Shown here: positions 7,794 through 14,415 of the stretch, one piece after another | Numbering within the stretch: position 1 is the stretch's first letter | Layout: each line of letters starts with the position of its first letter | NCBI GenBank assembly: GCA_030158285.1 | Contig: JAOATF010000178.1 | Location: forward strand, 1 to 36,240 | Direction: 5' to 3' | Length of the DNA stretch: 36,240 nt | Origin: Hyphomonadaceae bacterium | GTDB lineage: Bacteria > Pseudomonadota > Alphaproteobacteria > Caulobacterales > Hyphomonadaceae | Notes under the pieces: model-generated | Databases searched by the model: none | Told to the model about the DNA's origin: nothing | Seen by the model: the letters and a program-made list of their open reading frames with translations, nothing else | Translations under genes and position numbers: made by a program

Positions 7794-8321
7794 ATGGACG
7801 TTCACCGCCTCACACAGGACGAGCATTACGCCCGCGCCGCCGCCGAATTCGGCCCGGCGCTGGCCCGCCTCGCCCGTGGTTATGAGCGCAATGCCGACCG
7901 TCAGCGCGATCTCCTGCAGGACATACATTTCGCCCTGTGGCGAAGCTTCGAGACCTATCAGGGCCTCTCCTCCCTGCGCACCTGGGTCTACCGCGTCGCT
8001 CACAACACCGCCGCCACCCACGTCATCAAGGACAGGCGTGCCCGTTCTTCTCATTGGGTCGATCTCGACCAGGCGGTCAACGCGCCGGACCCCACAACGC
8101 TTGGCGAGACACACGCGCAGACCGACACGCTCGCCCGCCTCCTCGACCTGATCCACCAGCTCAGGCCACCCGACCGGCAGGTGATGCTGCTCTATCTCGA
8201 TGGCCTAGATGCGAAGGAGACGGGCGAGATCACCGGCCTCTCCCCCGGCGCCATCGCCACCCGCATCCACCGCGCCAAGACCCTGCTGGCCCGCCGTTTC
8301 AACGCAGACGAACAGCCATGA
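7794..8321 (+). CDS. ECF RNA polymerase sigma factor
   Basis: Extracytoplasmic-function sigma-70 factor of 175 residues. Region 2 spans about residues 14-85 (DLLQDIHFALWRSFETYQG...SLRTWVYRVAHNTAATHV) and region 4 about 115-170 (LRPPDRQVMLLYLDGLDAKETGEITGLSPGAIATRIHRAKTLL), with the typical helix-turn-helix. It overlaps the next gene by four bases (ATGA), which points to translational coupling with a membrane protein that may act as its anti-sigma. The probable target includes its own operon, ending in an exported beta-lactamase-like hydrolase. The GGACGAGAG sequence ahead of ATG 7794 serves as ribosome site. Confidence 0.92.
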   Translation: MDVHRLTQDEHYARAAAEFGPALARLARGYERNADRQRDLLQDIHFALWRSFETYQGLSSLRTWVYRVAHNTAATHVIKDRRARSSHWVDLDQAVNAPDPTTLGETHAQTDTLARLLDLIHQLRPPDRQVMLLYLDGLDAKETGEITGLSPGAIATRIHRAKTLLARRFNADEQP

Positions 8322-8917
8322 CCAACACACCCGACCCCGGCGATCTCCGCTCCCTCTGGCAGACCATGCCTGCCAGCCCGATCACCCTCTCGATGGAGGA
8401 GCTGCGCGCGCGCGCCACGAAATTCGAGCGCAAGGTTCACCGCCGCAACCGCATCGAATACATCGCCACGGCATTCGTGGTTGTGGTCTTCGGCTGGTAC
8501 GCGACATGGCCACTCCCTGCGACGCCGCTCTGGCCGATCGCCAACCTGATGATCATGGCCGGCGCTCTGGTCGTCGTCTGGAATCTCCACCGACTCGCGC
8601 GCGCCAACACGCCGCCCCCCGGCGCTGACGCTGCCAGCCTGATCGACTTCCAGCGCGCCGAGTATGTGCGCCAGCGCAACGCGCTGAAATCCGTGTGGCT
8701 CTGGTATATCGGCCCGGTGGTCCCCGGGCTCATCGTCTGGTTCATCGCCGCCGGCGTCGGCATGCCAGGCCTCACCCCGATGCGTGCCATTATCGGTCTC
8801 GGCGGCACGGCGCTGGTCGCAGCGCTCGTCTTCGGCGTGATCATCCTGCTCAACCTGCTTGGCGCTGCACGGCTCCAACGCATGATCGACGACCTCGACC
8901 GCAACAAGGAACACTAG
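8318..8917 (+). CDS. Membrane protein coupled to ECF sigma factor (candidate anti-sigma)
   Basis: A 199-residue protein with a cytosolic N-terminus of about 48 residues (basic region RARATKFERKVHRRNR) and roughly four transmembrane segments: about 50-65, 72-90, 125-147 and 155-185. A charged loop follows the second helix and a charged C-terminal tail follows the last. No zinc-binding HxxxCxxC motif is present, so it is not a classical ZAS anti-sigma. The ATGA overlap with the sigma gene and the three-base gap to the hydrolase gene show one operon. Its position suggests it holds the sigma factor at the membrane, but no domain proves this. Confidence 0.85.
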   Translation: MTNTPDPGDLRSLWQTMPASPITLSMEELRARATKFERKVHRRNRIEYIATAFVVVVFGWYATWPLPATPLWPIANLMIMAGALVVVWNLHRLARANTPPPGADAASLIDFQRAEYVRQRNALKSVWLWYIGPVVPGLIVWFIAAGVGMPGLTPMRAIIGLGGTALVAALVFGVIILLNLLGAARLQRMIDDLDRNKEH

Positions 8918-8920
8918 GAC

Positions 8921-10312
8921 ATGCGCGCGATCTTCCTCCCCCTCCTCGCCGCTCTAACACTCACAGGTCCCGCCATGGCGCAGACATCCGCCTTCCCGGA
9001 CAACGCAAAGTTGCTTGAGATCATCAAGTCGCGCGTGGATGATGGCCGCGCTACCGGCCTCGTCCTCGGCGTGGTCGAAGCCGATGGGTCAACACGGATC
9101 GTCGCCTATGGCGATGCCGGCGAAGGCGCCTCGCCGCTCGGCCCGGACAGCGTGTTCGAGATCGGCTCGATCACCAAAGTGTTTACCACCACCGTCCTCG
9201 CGGACATGGTGCGTAAAGGCGAAGTCACGCTCGATGCGCTGGCACAGGCCTACGCGCCGACTGGCATGACGCTCCCCCAGCGCGACGGCAAGCAGATCAC
9301 CCTCGCCCATCTTGCCGAACAGAATTCCGGCCTGCCGCGCCTGCCGCTGAACATGGCGCCAGTGAACATGAACAACCCTTACGCCGACTACAGCACCGAC
9401 CAGCTCAACGCCTATCTCGGCTCTCACAAGTTGCGCCGCGATCCCGGCGCCGAGTTCGAATACTCCAATCTTGGCATGGGCGTGCTCGGCAATATCTTGG
9501 CGAACCGCGCTGGCAAGAACTACGAGACGCTGGTGAAGGAGCGCATCCTCAAGCCGCTTGGCATGGACAGCTCAGGCATCACGCTCACGCCTGCCATGCA
9601 GGCCGCGCTCGCCAAGGGTCACGGCGGCGATGGCTCGCCTGCGCAGAACTGGGACCTGCCCACACTCGCTGGCGCTGGCGCGCTGCGGTCTACGATGACG
9701 GACATGCTGAAATTCCTCGCCGCCAATATGGGCGAGCCGCAGAACGACCTCGAACGCGCCATGCGCCTTGCCCACCAGACGCGCTTCCGCATCGCGCCCA
9801 ACAGCGAGATCGGCCTCGGCTGGATCACCCTGACGACGAAGTCCGGCGTCCATCTCGTCTTCCATGATGGCGGCACAGGCGGCTACGGCGCGATCGCCGG
9901 CTTCGACCCTGCGCGGAATGTCGGCCTCGTCCTGCTCGGCAATCGCACTGGCATCCCGGAAGACATCGCGATCCACCTGATGGACCCCACCTTCCCGCTC
10001 ACGCCGCCGCCCGCCGCAAAGCCAGAGCGCGCCGTCATCACCGTTCCCGAAAAGGATCTTGTGTCGCTCACCGGCGTCTACGCGCTCGATGCCATGCCGA
10101 CCTTCAAGCTCACGGTGACGGTCTCCAACGGCCAGCTCAACGTGCAGGCCACCGGCCAGAGCGCGTTTCCGGTGTTTGCAGAGTCACCGCTGAAATTCTT
10201 CTACAAGGTGGTCGACGCGCAGCTCACCTTCATTCCCGCCGCCGATGGCAAGCCCGCCGCTCTCATCCTGCATCAGGGCGGCGCTGATCAGCGCGCAACA
10301 AAAGTCAGCTAG
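8921..10312 (+). CDS. Exported serine hydrolase, beta-lactamase/class C PBP family
   Basis: 463-residue serine beta-lactamase-like (AmpC/EstB/PBP4*) protein. A signal peptide occupies residues 1-20 (cleavage after AMA). Catalytic motifs are in order: SITK at 83-86 (Ser nucleophile and Lys), YSN at 181-183, and HDGGTGG from H315 in the KTG position. A C-terminal beta-rich domain (about residues 365-463) resembles the lipocalin-like extension of this family. It is expected in the periplasm as a peptidase, esterase or beta-lactamase; sequence alone does not tell which. It is the third gene of the ECF sigma operon, starting three bases after the upstream stop. Its stop shares the palindrome CTAG (10309-10312) with the convergent gene. 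Confidence 0.93.
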   Translation: MRAIFLPLLAALTLTGPAMAQTSAFPDNAKLLEIIKSRVDDGRATGLVLGVVEADGSTRIVAYGDAGEGASPLGPDSVFEIGSITKVFTTTVLADMVRKGEVTLDALAQAYAPTGMTLPQRDGKQITLAHLAEQNSGLPRLPLNMAPVNMNNPYADYSTDQLNAYLGSHKLRRDPGAEFEYSNLGMGVLGNILANRAGKNYETLVKERILKPLGMDSSGITLTPAMQAALAKGHGGDGSPAQNWDLPTLAGAGALRSTMTDMLKFLAANMGEPQNDLERAMRLAHQTRFRIAPNSEIGLGWITLTTKSGVHLVFHDGGTGGYGAIAGFDPARNVGLVLLGNRTGIPEDIAIHLMDPTFPLTPPPAAKPERAVITVPEKDLVSLTGVYALDAMPTFKLTVTVSNGQLNVQATGQSAFPVFAESPLKFFYKVVDAQLTFIPAADGKPAALILHQGGADQRATKVS

Positions 10313-10791
10313 CTCTCGTCGTCCTCGTCCTCGATCCAGCCCTCGGCCTCTTCCTCGTCTTCGTCGTCGGAGAGGCCGTCGTCGCCATCATCGTCCTCGC
10401 TGAGCCACGCCTCTTCATCGTCCACCGGTTGCGGCAGTCGGCTCTCCAGCCACTCCGCCACCTTGCTCGGCGTCATCTCGTCTGGGCATTCGATCACCCA
10501 GCCGAGAAACTCGTCCGGCCCGCCATTGAGATAGGGTGGCGGCGACACCGGCTTGAACACGGTCGGCAGCCGTTCTTCCACCGACAGGTAGTTCAGCACG
10601 TGCGCCAACTCCTGCACGGCCTGCCACGCGAGGTCATGCTGGATGTCGATACTGAACTTCACCCACCAGGCGCCGTCTTCCTCACCCGCCGCGATGCCGT
10701 GACCCGGACTGCCATCGGTCTCCAGCGCCGGGATGCGCGCCAGGAAATCGACCAGCCGGCCGAACCGCTGATGTCCGCCATTCTGAACCAT
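10309..10791 (-). CDS. Hypothetical protein with highly acidic C-terminal tail
   Basis: A 160-residue cytosolic protein without a recognised family. Residues 1-120 look like a compact mixed alpha/beta domain (WWVKFSIDIQHDLAWQAVQELAHVLNYLS; YLNGGPDEFLGWVIEC). From about residue 124 the tail is extremely acidic, with roughly 24 Asp/Glu among the last 37 residues. A strong GGAGG ribosome site sits 7 bases before ATG 10789-10791. The start is divergent from the lipocalin-like gene and the stop overlaps that of the hydrolase gene. The N-terminal part reads like a conserved small-protein family; the tail suggests binding to a basic partner such as a nucleic-acid-binding protein. Function unknown. 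Confidence 0.8.
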   Translation of the reverse strand: MVQNGGHQRFGRLVDFLARIPALETDGSPGHGIAAGEEDGAWWVKFSIDIQHDLAWQAVQELAHVLNYLSVEERLPTVFKPVSPPPYLNGGPDEFLGWVIECPDEMTPSKVAEWLESRLPQPVDDEEAWLSEDDDGDDGLSDDEDEEEAEGWIEDEDDES

Positions 10792-10868
10792 GGCTCACCC
10801 TCCTCCCGCAACCACATTGACCTTGCCCTGTTCCGGGCCTCTGCTCCAGCAGAACAATGGGGACGGAT

Positions 10869-11324
10869 ATGGCGACAGCCTGGAAGAAGGGGCGCGGGAA
10901 GCTGGGGCCGATGGCGCCGCTCCTCGGCCGCTGGATGGCCCGCGCAGACTCGCCCATGGGTCCAGTTGTCTGCGTGCGCGACTATCAGAAATTCGGCGAT
11001 GGCTATGTCCGCCTCGAAGCCGAGTGGCGCATCGGCGCAAAGGGCGCCGACAAGCCCTACCGCGAAGTCTGCCTGTTCGGCCCGGACAAGGACGGCGTGC
11101 TGACCTTCTGGTCCTACACGAACGATGGCAAGAAAAGCTCCGGCCGCCTCTCCGAAGCGCCCGACATCCACAAGCAGGCCGTTTGCTTCGAGGCCCAGAT
11201 GGACGCAGGCGTCGCCCGGCAGGTCTTCTGGCCCGCCGACTCAGGCGGCATGCACTGGGTCGTCGAAGCGCGCACCAAAAAGGGCTGGCGCCGCATGGCC
11301 GACCATCACTATCGCCCCGCCTGA
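10869..11324 (+). CDS. Hypothetical beta-barrel-like protein
   Basis: 151 residues with no signal peptide and no transmembrane helix. The order APLLGRWMARADSPMGPVVCVRDYQKFGDGYVRLEAEWRIG followed by alternating beta-type strands and closing HWVVEARTKKGWRRMADHHY resembles small lipocalin-like/DUF1579-type proteins that begin with a LxGxW motif. Start at ATG 10869 is preferred because GGGGACGG lies just upstream; ATG 10857 in the same frame is possible. The downstream lipoprotein gene starts 45 bases later and may be cotranscribed. Specific function unknown. Confidence 0.7.
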   Translation: MATAWKKGRGKLGPMAPLLGRWMARADSPMGPVVCVRDYQKFGDGYVRLEAEWRIGAKGADKPYREVCLFGPDKDGVLTFWSYTNDGKKSSGRLSEAPDIHKQAVCFEAQMDAGVARQVFWPADSGGMHWVVEARTKKGWRRMADHHYRPA

Positions 11325-11369
11325 AGCGGGAGTATCACTCCGCCAACGAAACCCGAGGAGACGACTCAT

Positions 11370-11816
11370 ATGCGTATCGCCCTGCTTGCTGCCGCCGCCG
11401 CACTGAGCCTCGCCGCCTGCGGCGCCGAACCGGCCAAGCCCGCCGAACCTGCCGCCACGCCTGAAGCTGCAGCCCCTGCTCCCGGCATGGATGACACGAT
11501 GAAGGCCGCCGACGCGCACGACGACGGCAATACGGCCGAGACCGCCGACGGCGCCATGTTCCACACAGACACTCTGAAGACCGAGAAGGTCCACCTGCCC
11601 GCCGGCAACTGGACCGCAACGCCGGTCGACGCCACGCAGATCCAGGTCGTCGGCGCCACCGACACCGCCATGCCGGATGGATCGACGCATCACGTGGTCG
11701 AAGTGAAGCCGCTCACCAAGGATGTCATCGCGAAGGTCACCTTCGAGCGCCGCGATACGGCAGACGCTGCGGCTCCCGTCGCCGAAACGCGCACCGTCAA
11801 CTTCATGATCCACTAG
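11370..11816 (+). CDS. Hypothetical lipoprotein
   Basis: 148 residues with a type II signal peptide: Met-Arg, hydrophobic core, and lipobox LAAC with the lipidated Cys at residue 17. An Ala/Pro/Glu-rich linker follows (residues 18-40), then a small polar domain with repeated short beta-like segments (KTEKVHLPAGNWTATPVDATQIQVVGATD; THHVVEVKPLTKDVIAKVTFERR). An excellent GAGGAG ribosome site precedes ATG 11370. Absence of Asp at +2 after the Cys favours outer-membrane sorting. No recognised domain. A good intrinsic terminator follows, closing the unit that may begin at 10869. Confidence 0.82.
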   Translation: MRIALLAAAAALSLAACGAEPAKPAEPAATPEAAAPAPGMDDTMKAADAHDDGNTAETADGAMFHTDTLKTEKVHLPAGNWTATPVDATQIQVVGATDTAMPDGSTHHVVEVKPLTKDVIAKVTFERRDTADAAAPVAETRTVNFMIH

Positions 11817-11840
11817 ACCAGCATTGCTTCACACAAGATC

Positions 11841-11869
11841 AGGGCGCGGGATCACCACCGCGCCCTTTT
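11841..11869 (+). terminator. Intrinsic terminator after lipoprotein gene
   Basis: The GC stem GGGCGCGG (11842-11849) pairs with CCGCGCCC (11858-11865) around an 8-base loop and is followed directly by TTTT (11866-11869). It lies 25 bases beyond the lipoprotein stop. This is a textbook rho-independent terminator on the plus strand. Confidence 0.88.
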
Positions 11870-12156
11870 CGTGTCTACCTGCGATAAAGCCGTTGCGGCC
11901 GCGGGCGTCATTGGGACGTTGCTCTACTCAGGTTCGCGTCAGCCAACTGGCTTCACGTCCCTGCGAGCCAAACGGCGCGCAAGCAGAGCGGTTGCGAGGT
12001 TCCGCGCTTACAAATCAGTCATTCCCCGGCGTAAAACGCCGGTTTCTGCCTTGAAATGATGAGCGCGCAGGGCCTGCGACAAGTTCCACCGGCTGCTTAT
12101 GTCGCCTTGCCTATGCGACGGTTTGGCAACAACTCTGGCGCAGTGGTGGGGCGCGT
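11870..12156. other. Non-coding stretch, no convincing gene
   Basis: Between the terminator and the DUF2945 gene I find no reading frame that looks like a protein; the open frames are arginine/serine-rich shadow types. Noted structures are a short GC hairpin CCGGCG-TAAAA-CGCCGG (12026-12042) followed by TTT, and loosely inverted GGTTCGC/GCGAGCC sequences near 11931-11970. It could hold a degenerate gene, a small RNA or the promoter of the next gene. Confidence 0.4.
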
Positions 12157-12411
12157 ATGCGTCACAACGGTTCGGACATGATACGACACAAGAAGAAAGC
12201 TCTCCCTCCCGGCTCCCGCGTCACCTGGAATGGTGGCGAACACCCGCTGGAAGGCATCATCCGCAAGGTCTTCACCCACCGTCTCGAGCGCACCCTCAAG
12301 GGCGCGACGGTCACGTGCGAAGCCAACAAGCGGAATCCCGCCTACCTGATCGAACAGGAAGACGGCGACGTGCTGTTCATGCAGCACAACCAGCTGAAGC
12401 CGGTGGGCTGA
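12157..12411 (+). CDS. DUF2945 (hypervirulence-associated Tudor-domain) protein
   Basis: 84-residue protein matching the DUF2945/HVA1 Tudor-like family: PPGSRVTWNGGEHPLEGIIRKVFT (residues 17-40), an internal stretch RTLKGATVTCEANKRNPAYLIEQEDG, and HNQLKPVG at the end, all in the family order of a small SH3-like barrel. It is cytosolic; the biochemical role of the family is poorly known. ATG 12157 has GGTGGGG about 7 bases upstream; ATG 12178 in frame is the alternative and would remove residues outside the domain. Single gene, followed by a palindromic repeat element. Confidence 0.8.
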   Translation: MRHNGSDMIRHKKKALPPGSRVTWNGGEHPLEGIIRKVFTHRLERTLKGATVTCEANKRNPAYLIEQEDGDVLFMQHNQLKPVG

Positions 12412-12430
12412 ACCACCCGCACCCTGAACA

Positions 12431-12588
12431 CATCCTTCGAGACGATCGCCTTCGGCGATCCCTCAGGATGAGGCCGGTAGGTGTTGCAGCAATTTCTTCG
12501 ACGCCACACCCACCAGCCTCATCCTGAGGGATCGCAGGCACATCGGTGAAGCATCACCAGTCCCGCGATGCGATCGTCTCGAAGGATG
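12431..12588. repeat. Nested inverted-repeat element (REPIN/MITE-like)
   Basis: Outer arms 12431-12449 and 12570-12588 are perfect 19-base inverted repeats (CATCCTTCGAGACGATCGC and its complement). Inner arms 12455-12474 and 12516-12535 are perfect 20-base inverted repeats (starting GCGATCCCTCAGGATGAGGC). The left half also folds locally as GATCGCC-TTC-GGCGATC (12444-12460). The element carries no gene and lies between the ends of the DUF2945 and GFA genes. Two REP-type palindromes facing each other around a roughly 41-base spacer is the architecture of REPINs. From memory, CATCCTTCGAGAC...CAGGATGAGG sequences recur in alphaproteobacterial intergenic DNA; this was not checked. Confidence 0.8.
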
Positions 12589-12605
12589 AATGACGCGCCC
12601 CCGGC

Positions 12606-13133
12606 CTAAACCTCGAACAACCCTTCATCCTTCTTCCGCGGCGCCTTGCGCGCCTTCTCCACTGTCACGCCCGGATAGCCCTTCAGCGGTCCGACAGGCG
12701 CGCCGAGATACGCCCAGTCGCGCATCTCCGCGATCGCCACGTGATACTTGCTCTCGCGCCCCGTGCGCCCCGCAAACAGCGCGCGCGGAATGTTCACCCA
12801 CTTTGGCGAGCCCTTGCGCGTGAACATCACCGGCGAGCCGCAGCGCGAGCAGAAACTCCGCACCTGCCCGCGCGCCTCGTCGGCGAACCGCGTCACCAGC
12901 GCCTCGCCCTTGGCAATCCGCACCTTGCTCTTCCAGCAGCCGACATAGGTCGCATACGCCGCCCCGTGCGCCAGCCGGCTCCCGGCCGAATGATCGTGCC
13001 AGGCCCAGAACACCGGCGCGTCCGTCTCGATCTCCACGCCGCCGCACAGGCACCGGCCAGAGATCACCTCCGCCGCCTTGAGCTTCGCAGGTTTGGGTTT
13101 TGTGGCCTTTTCCGGCCTTATCTTTCCCGCCAT
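12606..13133 (-). CDS. GFA/CENP-V-domain zinc protein
   Basis: 175-residue member of the glutathione-dependent formaldehyde-activating enzyme (GFA, DUF636) family, small zinc-binding beta-fold proteins. Zinc ligands are visible: SGRCLCGGVEIE near residue 28, a Cys in YVGCWKSKVRI, and FCSRCGSPVMF (CxxC), with the usual GxAxVTRF-like strand between. An extra basic N-terminus (KIRPEKATKPKPAKLKA) precedes the domain. ATG 13133 is chosen; ATG 13145 in frame is possible. Most family members have no proven substrate, so formaldehyde activation should not be assumed. It is divergent from the Rieske oxygenase gene 73 bases away and may share its promoter region. Confidence 0.88.
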   Translation of the reverse strand: MAGKIRPEKATKPKPAKLKAAEVISGRCLCGGVEIETDAPVFWAWHDHSAGSRLAHGAAYATYVGCWKSKVRIAKGEALVTRFADEARGQVRSFCSRCGSPVMFTRKGSPKWVNIPRALFAGRTGRESKYHVAIAEMRDWAYLGAPVGPLKGYPGVTVEKARKAPRKKDEGLFEV

Positions 13134-13206
13134 GAGGTATCCCATCCGTCTCGACGCGGGGCACCAAACATTGGATAATCCCGCTCGATCAAGGCTCTGA
13201 GCATAG

Positions 13207-14304
13207 ATGGCAGACGGCACACTCACCAAATCAGCAGGCATCACCCCCGAAGGCTGGCTGACCGACAGCTGGTATTTCGCCTGCGCGTCGAAAACGCTGG
13301 CGCCGGGCCAGCACTTCCGCCGCATCATCCTCGGCCAGCCCGTCCTGCTCGCCCGCACCGAGGCCGGACAGGCCTTCGCCCTGCGCGACATCTGCCCCCA
13401 CCGCCTCGTGCCGCTCTCGGCCGGCCGGCAGGTGGAAACCAATGGCGTGCCGACGATCGAGTGCCCCTATCATGGCTGGCGCTTCGGCACCGATGGCGGG
13501 TGCAAGCTTATGCCCTCGCTACCCAAGCCCGAAGACTTCGAGACCGACCGCGTGCGTGTGCGCCGCTATCCGGTCCATGAAGTGAACGGCATGGTCTTCA
13601 TCTATGTGGCCGATAATCCGCGTGTCGATGATCCGCCTGCCGCGCCCGCGCCGCACTTCGAGATCGGCGAAGGCCTCGTGCCAAAGTTCATCGTCCACCA
13701 GACGTTCAACGCCCACATGGACGACGCCGTCGTCGGCCTGATGGATCCGGCGCACGTGCCCTTCGTCCACAATCAATGGTGGTGGCGCCCGCCGAGCACC
13801 GGGCTGCGTCTCAAGGAAAAGCTGTTCGAACCTGCGGAGCGCGGCTGGGCCCTCGCCCGCCATGCGCCGTCTGGCAACTCGCTCGCCTACAAGATGCTGA
13901 TGGGCGACAAGGTCACGACAGAGATCGTCTTCCAGATCCCCGGCTTCCGCTGGGAAGTGATCGAAGCGAAGAAGGCCCGCATCTTCACGCTCACCTGTCT
14001 CACGCCGATCAGCGCGAAGAAGACCCGCATCACCCAGATCACCTTCTGGAAAGGCGCGCCCTTCCTCGATGTGATGCTGCCGATCCTCATCCCCGCCGCG
14101 CAGAAATTCCTCGGCCAGGACGGCCACATGGTGAACCTGCAGAACATGGGGCTAGCCTACCAGCAGAACATGCTCTGGATCGACGACATCGACGTGCAGG
14201 CCAAATGGTATCGCACGCTGAAGAAGGAGTGGGCCACCGCCCGCGCCGAAGGCCGCCCGTTCGTGAACCCCATCGAGCCCCGCACGCTGAGATGGCGGAG
14301 CTGA
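13207..14304 (+). CDS. Rieske non-haem iron oxygenase
   Basis: 365-residue oxygenase component of the aromatic-ring-hydroxylating/O-demethylase type (vanillate demethylase or phenylpropionate-dioxygenase-like alpha subunit). The Rieske [2Fe-2S] ligands are CPHR (C63, H65) and CPYHGWRF (C86, H89). The mononuclear iron site is D180-x-x-H183 and H188 in DPAHVPFVH, with an Asp in LWIDDID near residue 327 as candidate third ligand. It uses O2 and electrons from a separate reductase, which is not encoded nearby. It is cytosolic; the substrate is unknown. The PQQ dehydrogenase gene lies 111 bases downstream on the same strand, so cotranscription and a shared catabolic role are possible. Confidence 0.93.
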   Translation: MADGTLTKSAGITPEGWLTDSWYFACASKTLAPGQHFRRIILGQPVLLARTEAGQAFALRDICPHRLVPLSAGRQVETNGVPTIECPYHGWRFGTDGGCKLMPSLPKPEDFETDRVRVRRYPVHEVNGMVFIYVADNPRVDDPPAAPAPHFEIGEGLVPKFIVHQTFNAHMDDAVVGLMDPAHVPFVHNQWWWRPPSTGLRLKEKLFEPAERGWALARHAPSGNSLAYKMLMGDKVTTEIVFQIPGFRWEVIEAKKARIFTLTCLTPISAKKTRITQITFWKGAPFLDVMLPILIPAAQKFLGQDGHMVNLQNMGLAYQQNMLWIDDIDVQAKWYRTLKKEWATARAEGRPFVNPIEPRTLRWRS

Positions 14305-14415
14305 CGAACCGCGACGGATCGCGCCGCTTTGAGCAGTTGAAATCCCGGCCGACTGGGGCGAGTTTGCGCCAGCGGAAAGCGGGCTTCCAGAGCTCGTCCG
14401 GGAGGATGGAACGTC

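Noticed and set aside
8921..10312. Beta-lactam resistance gene
   Set aside because: The SxxK, YxN and HxGGTGG motifs define the fold but are shared with peptidases and esterases. Long length and C-terminal extension do not support calling it a resistance beta-lactamase.
12431..12588. CRISPR array
   Set aside because: Repeats are inverted and nested, with only two copies of each arm, not regularly spaced direct repeats.
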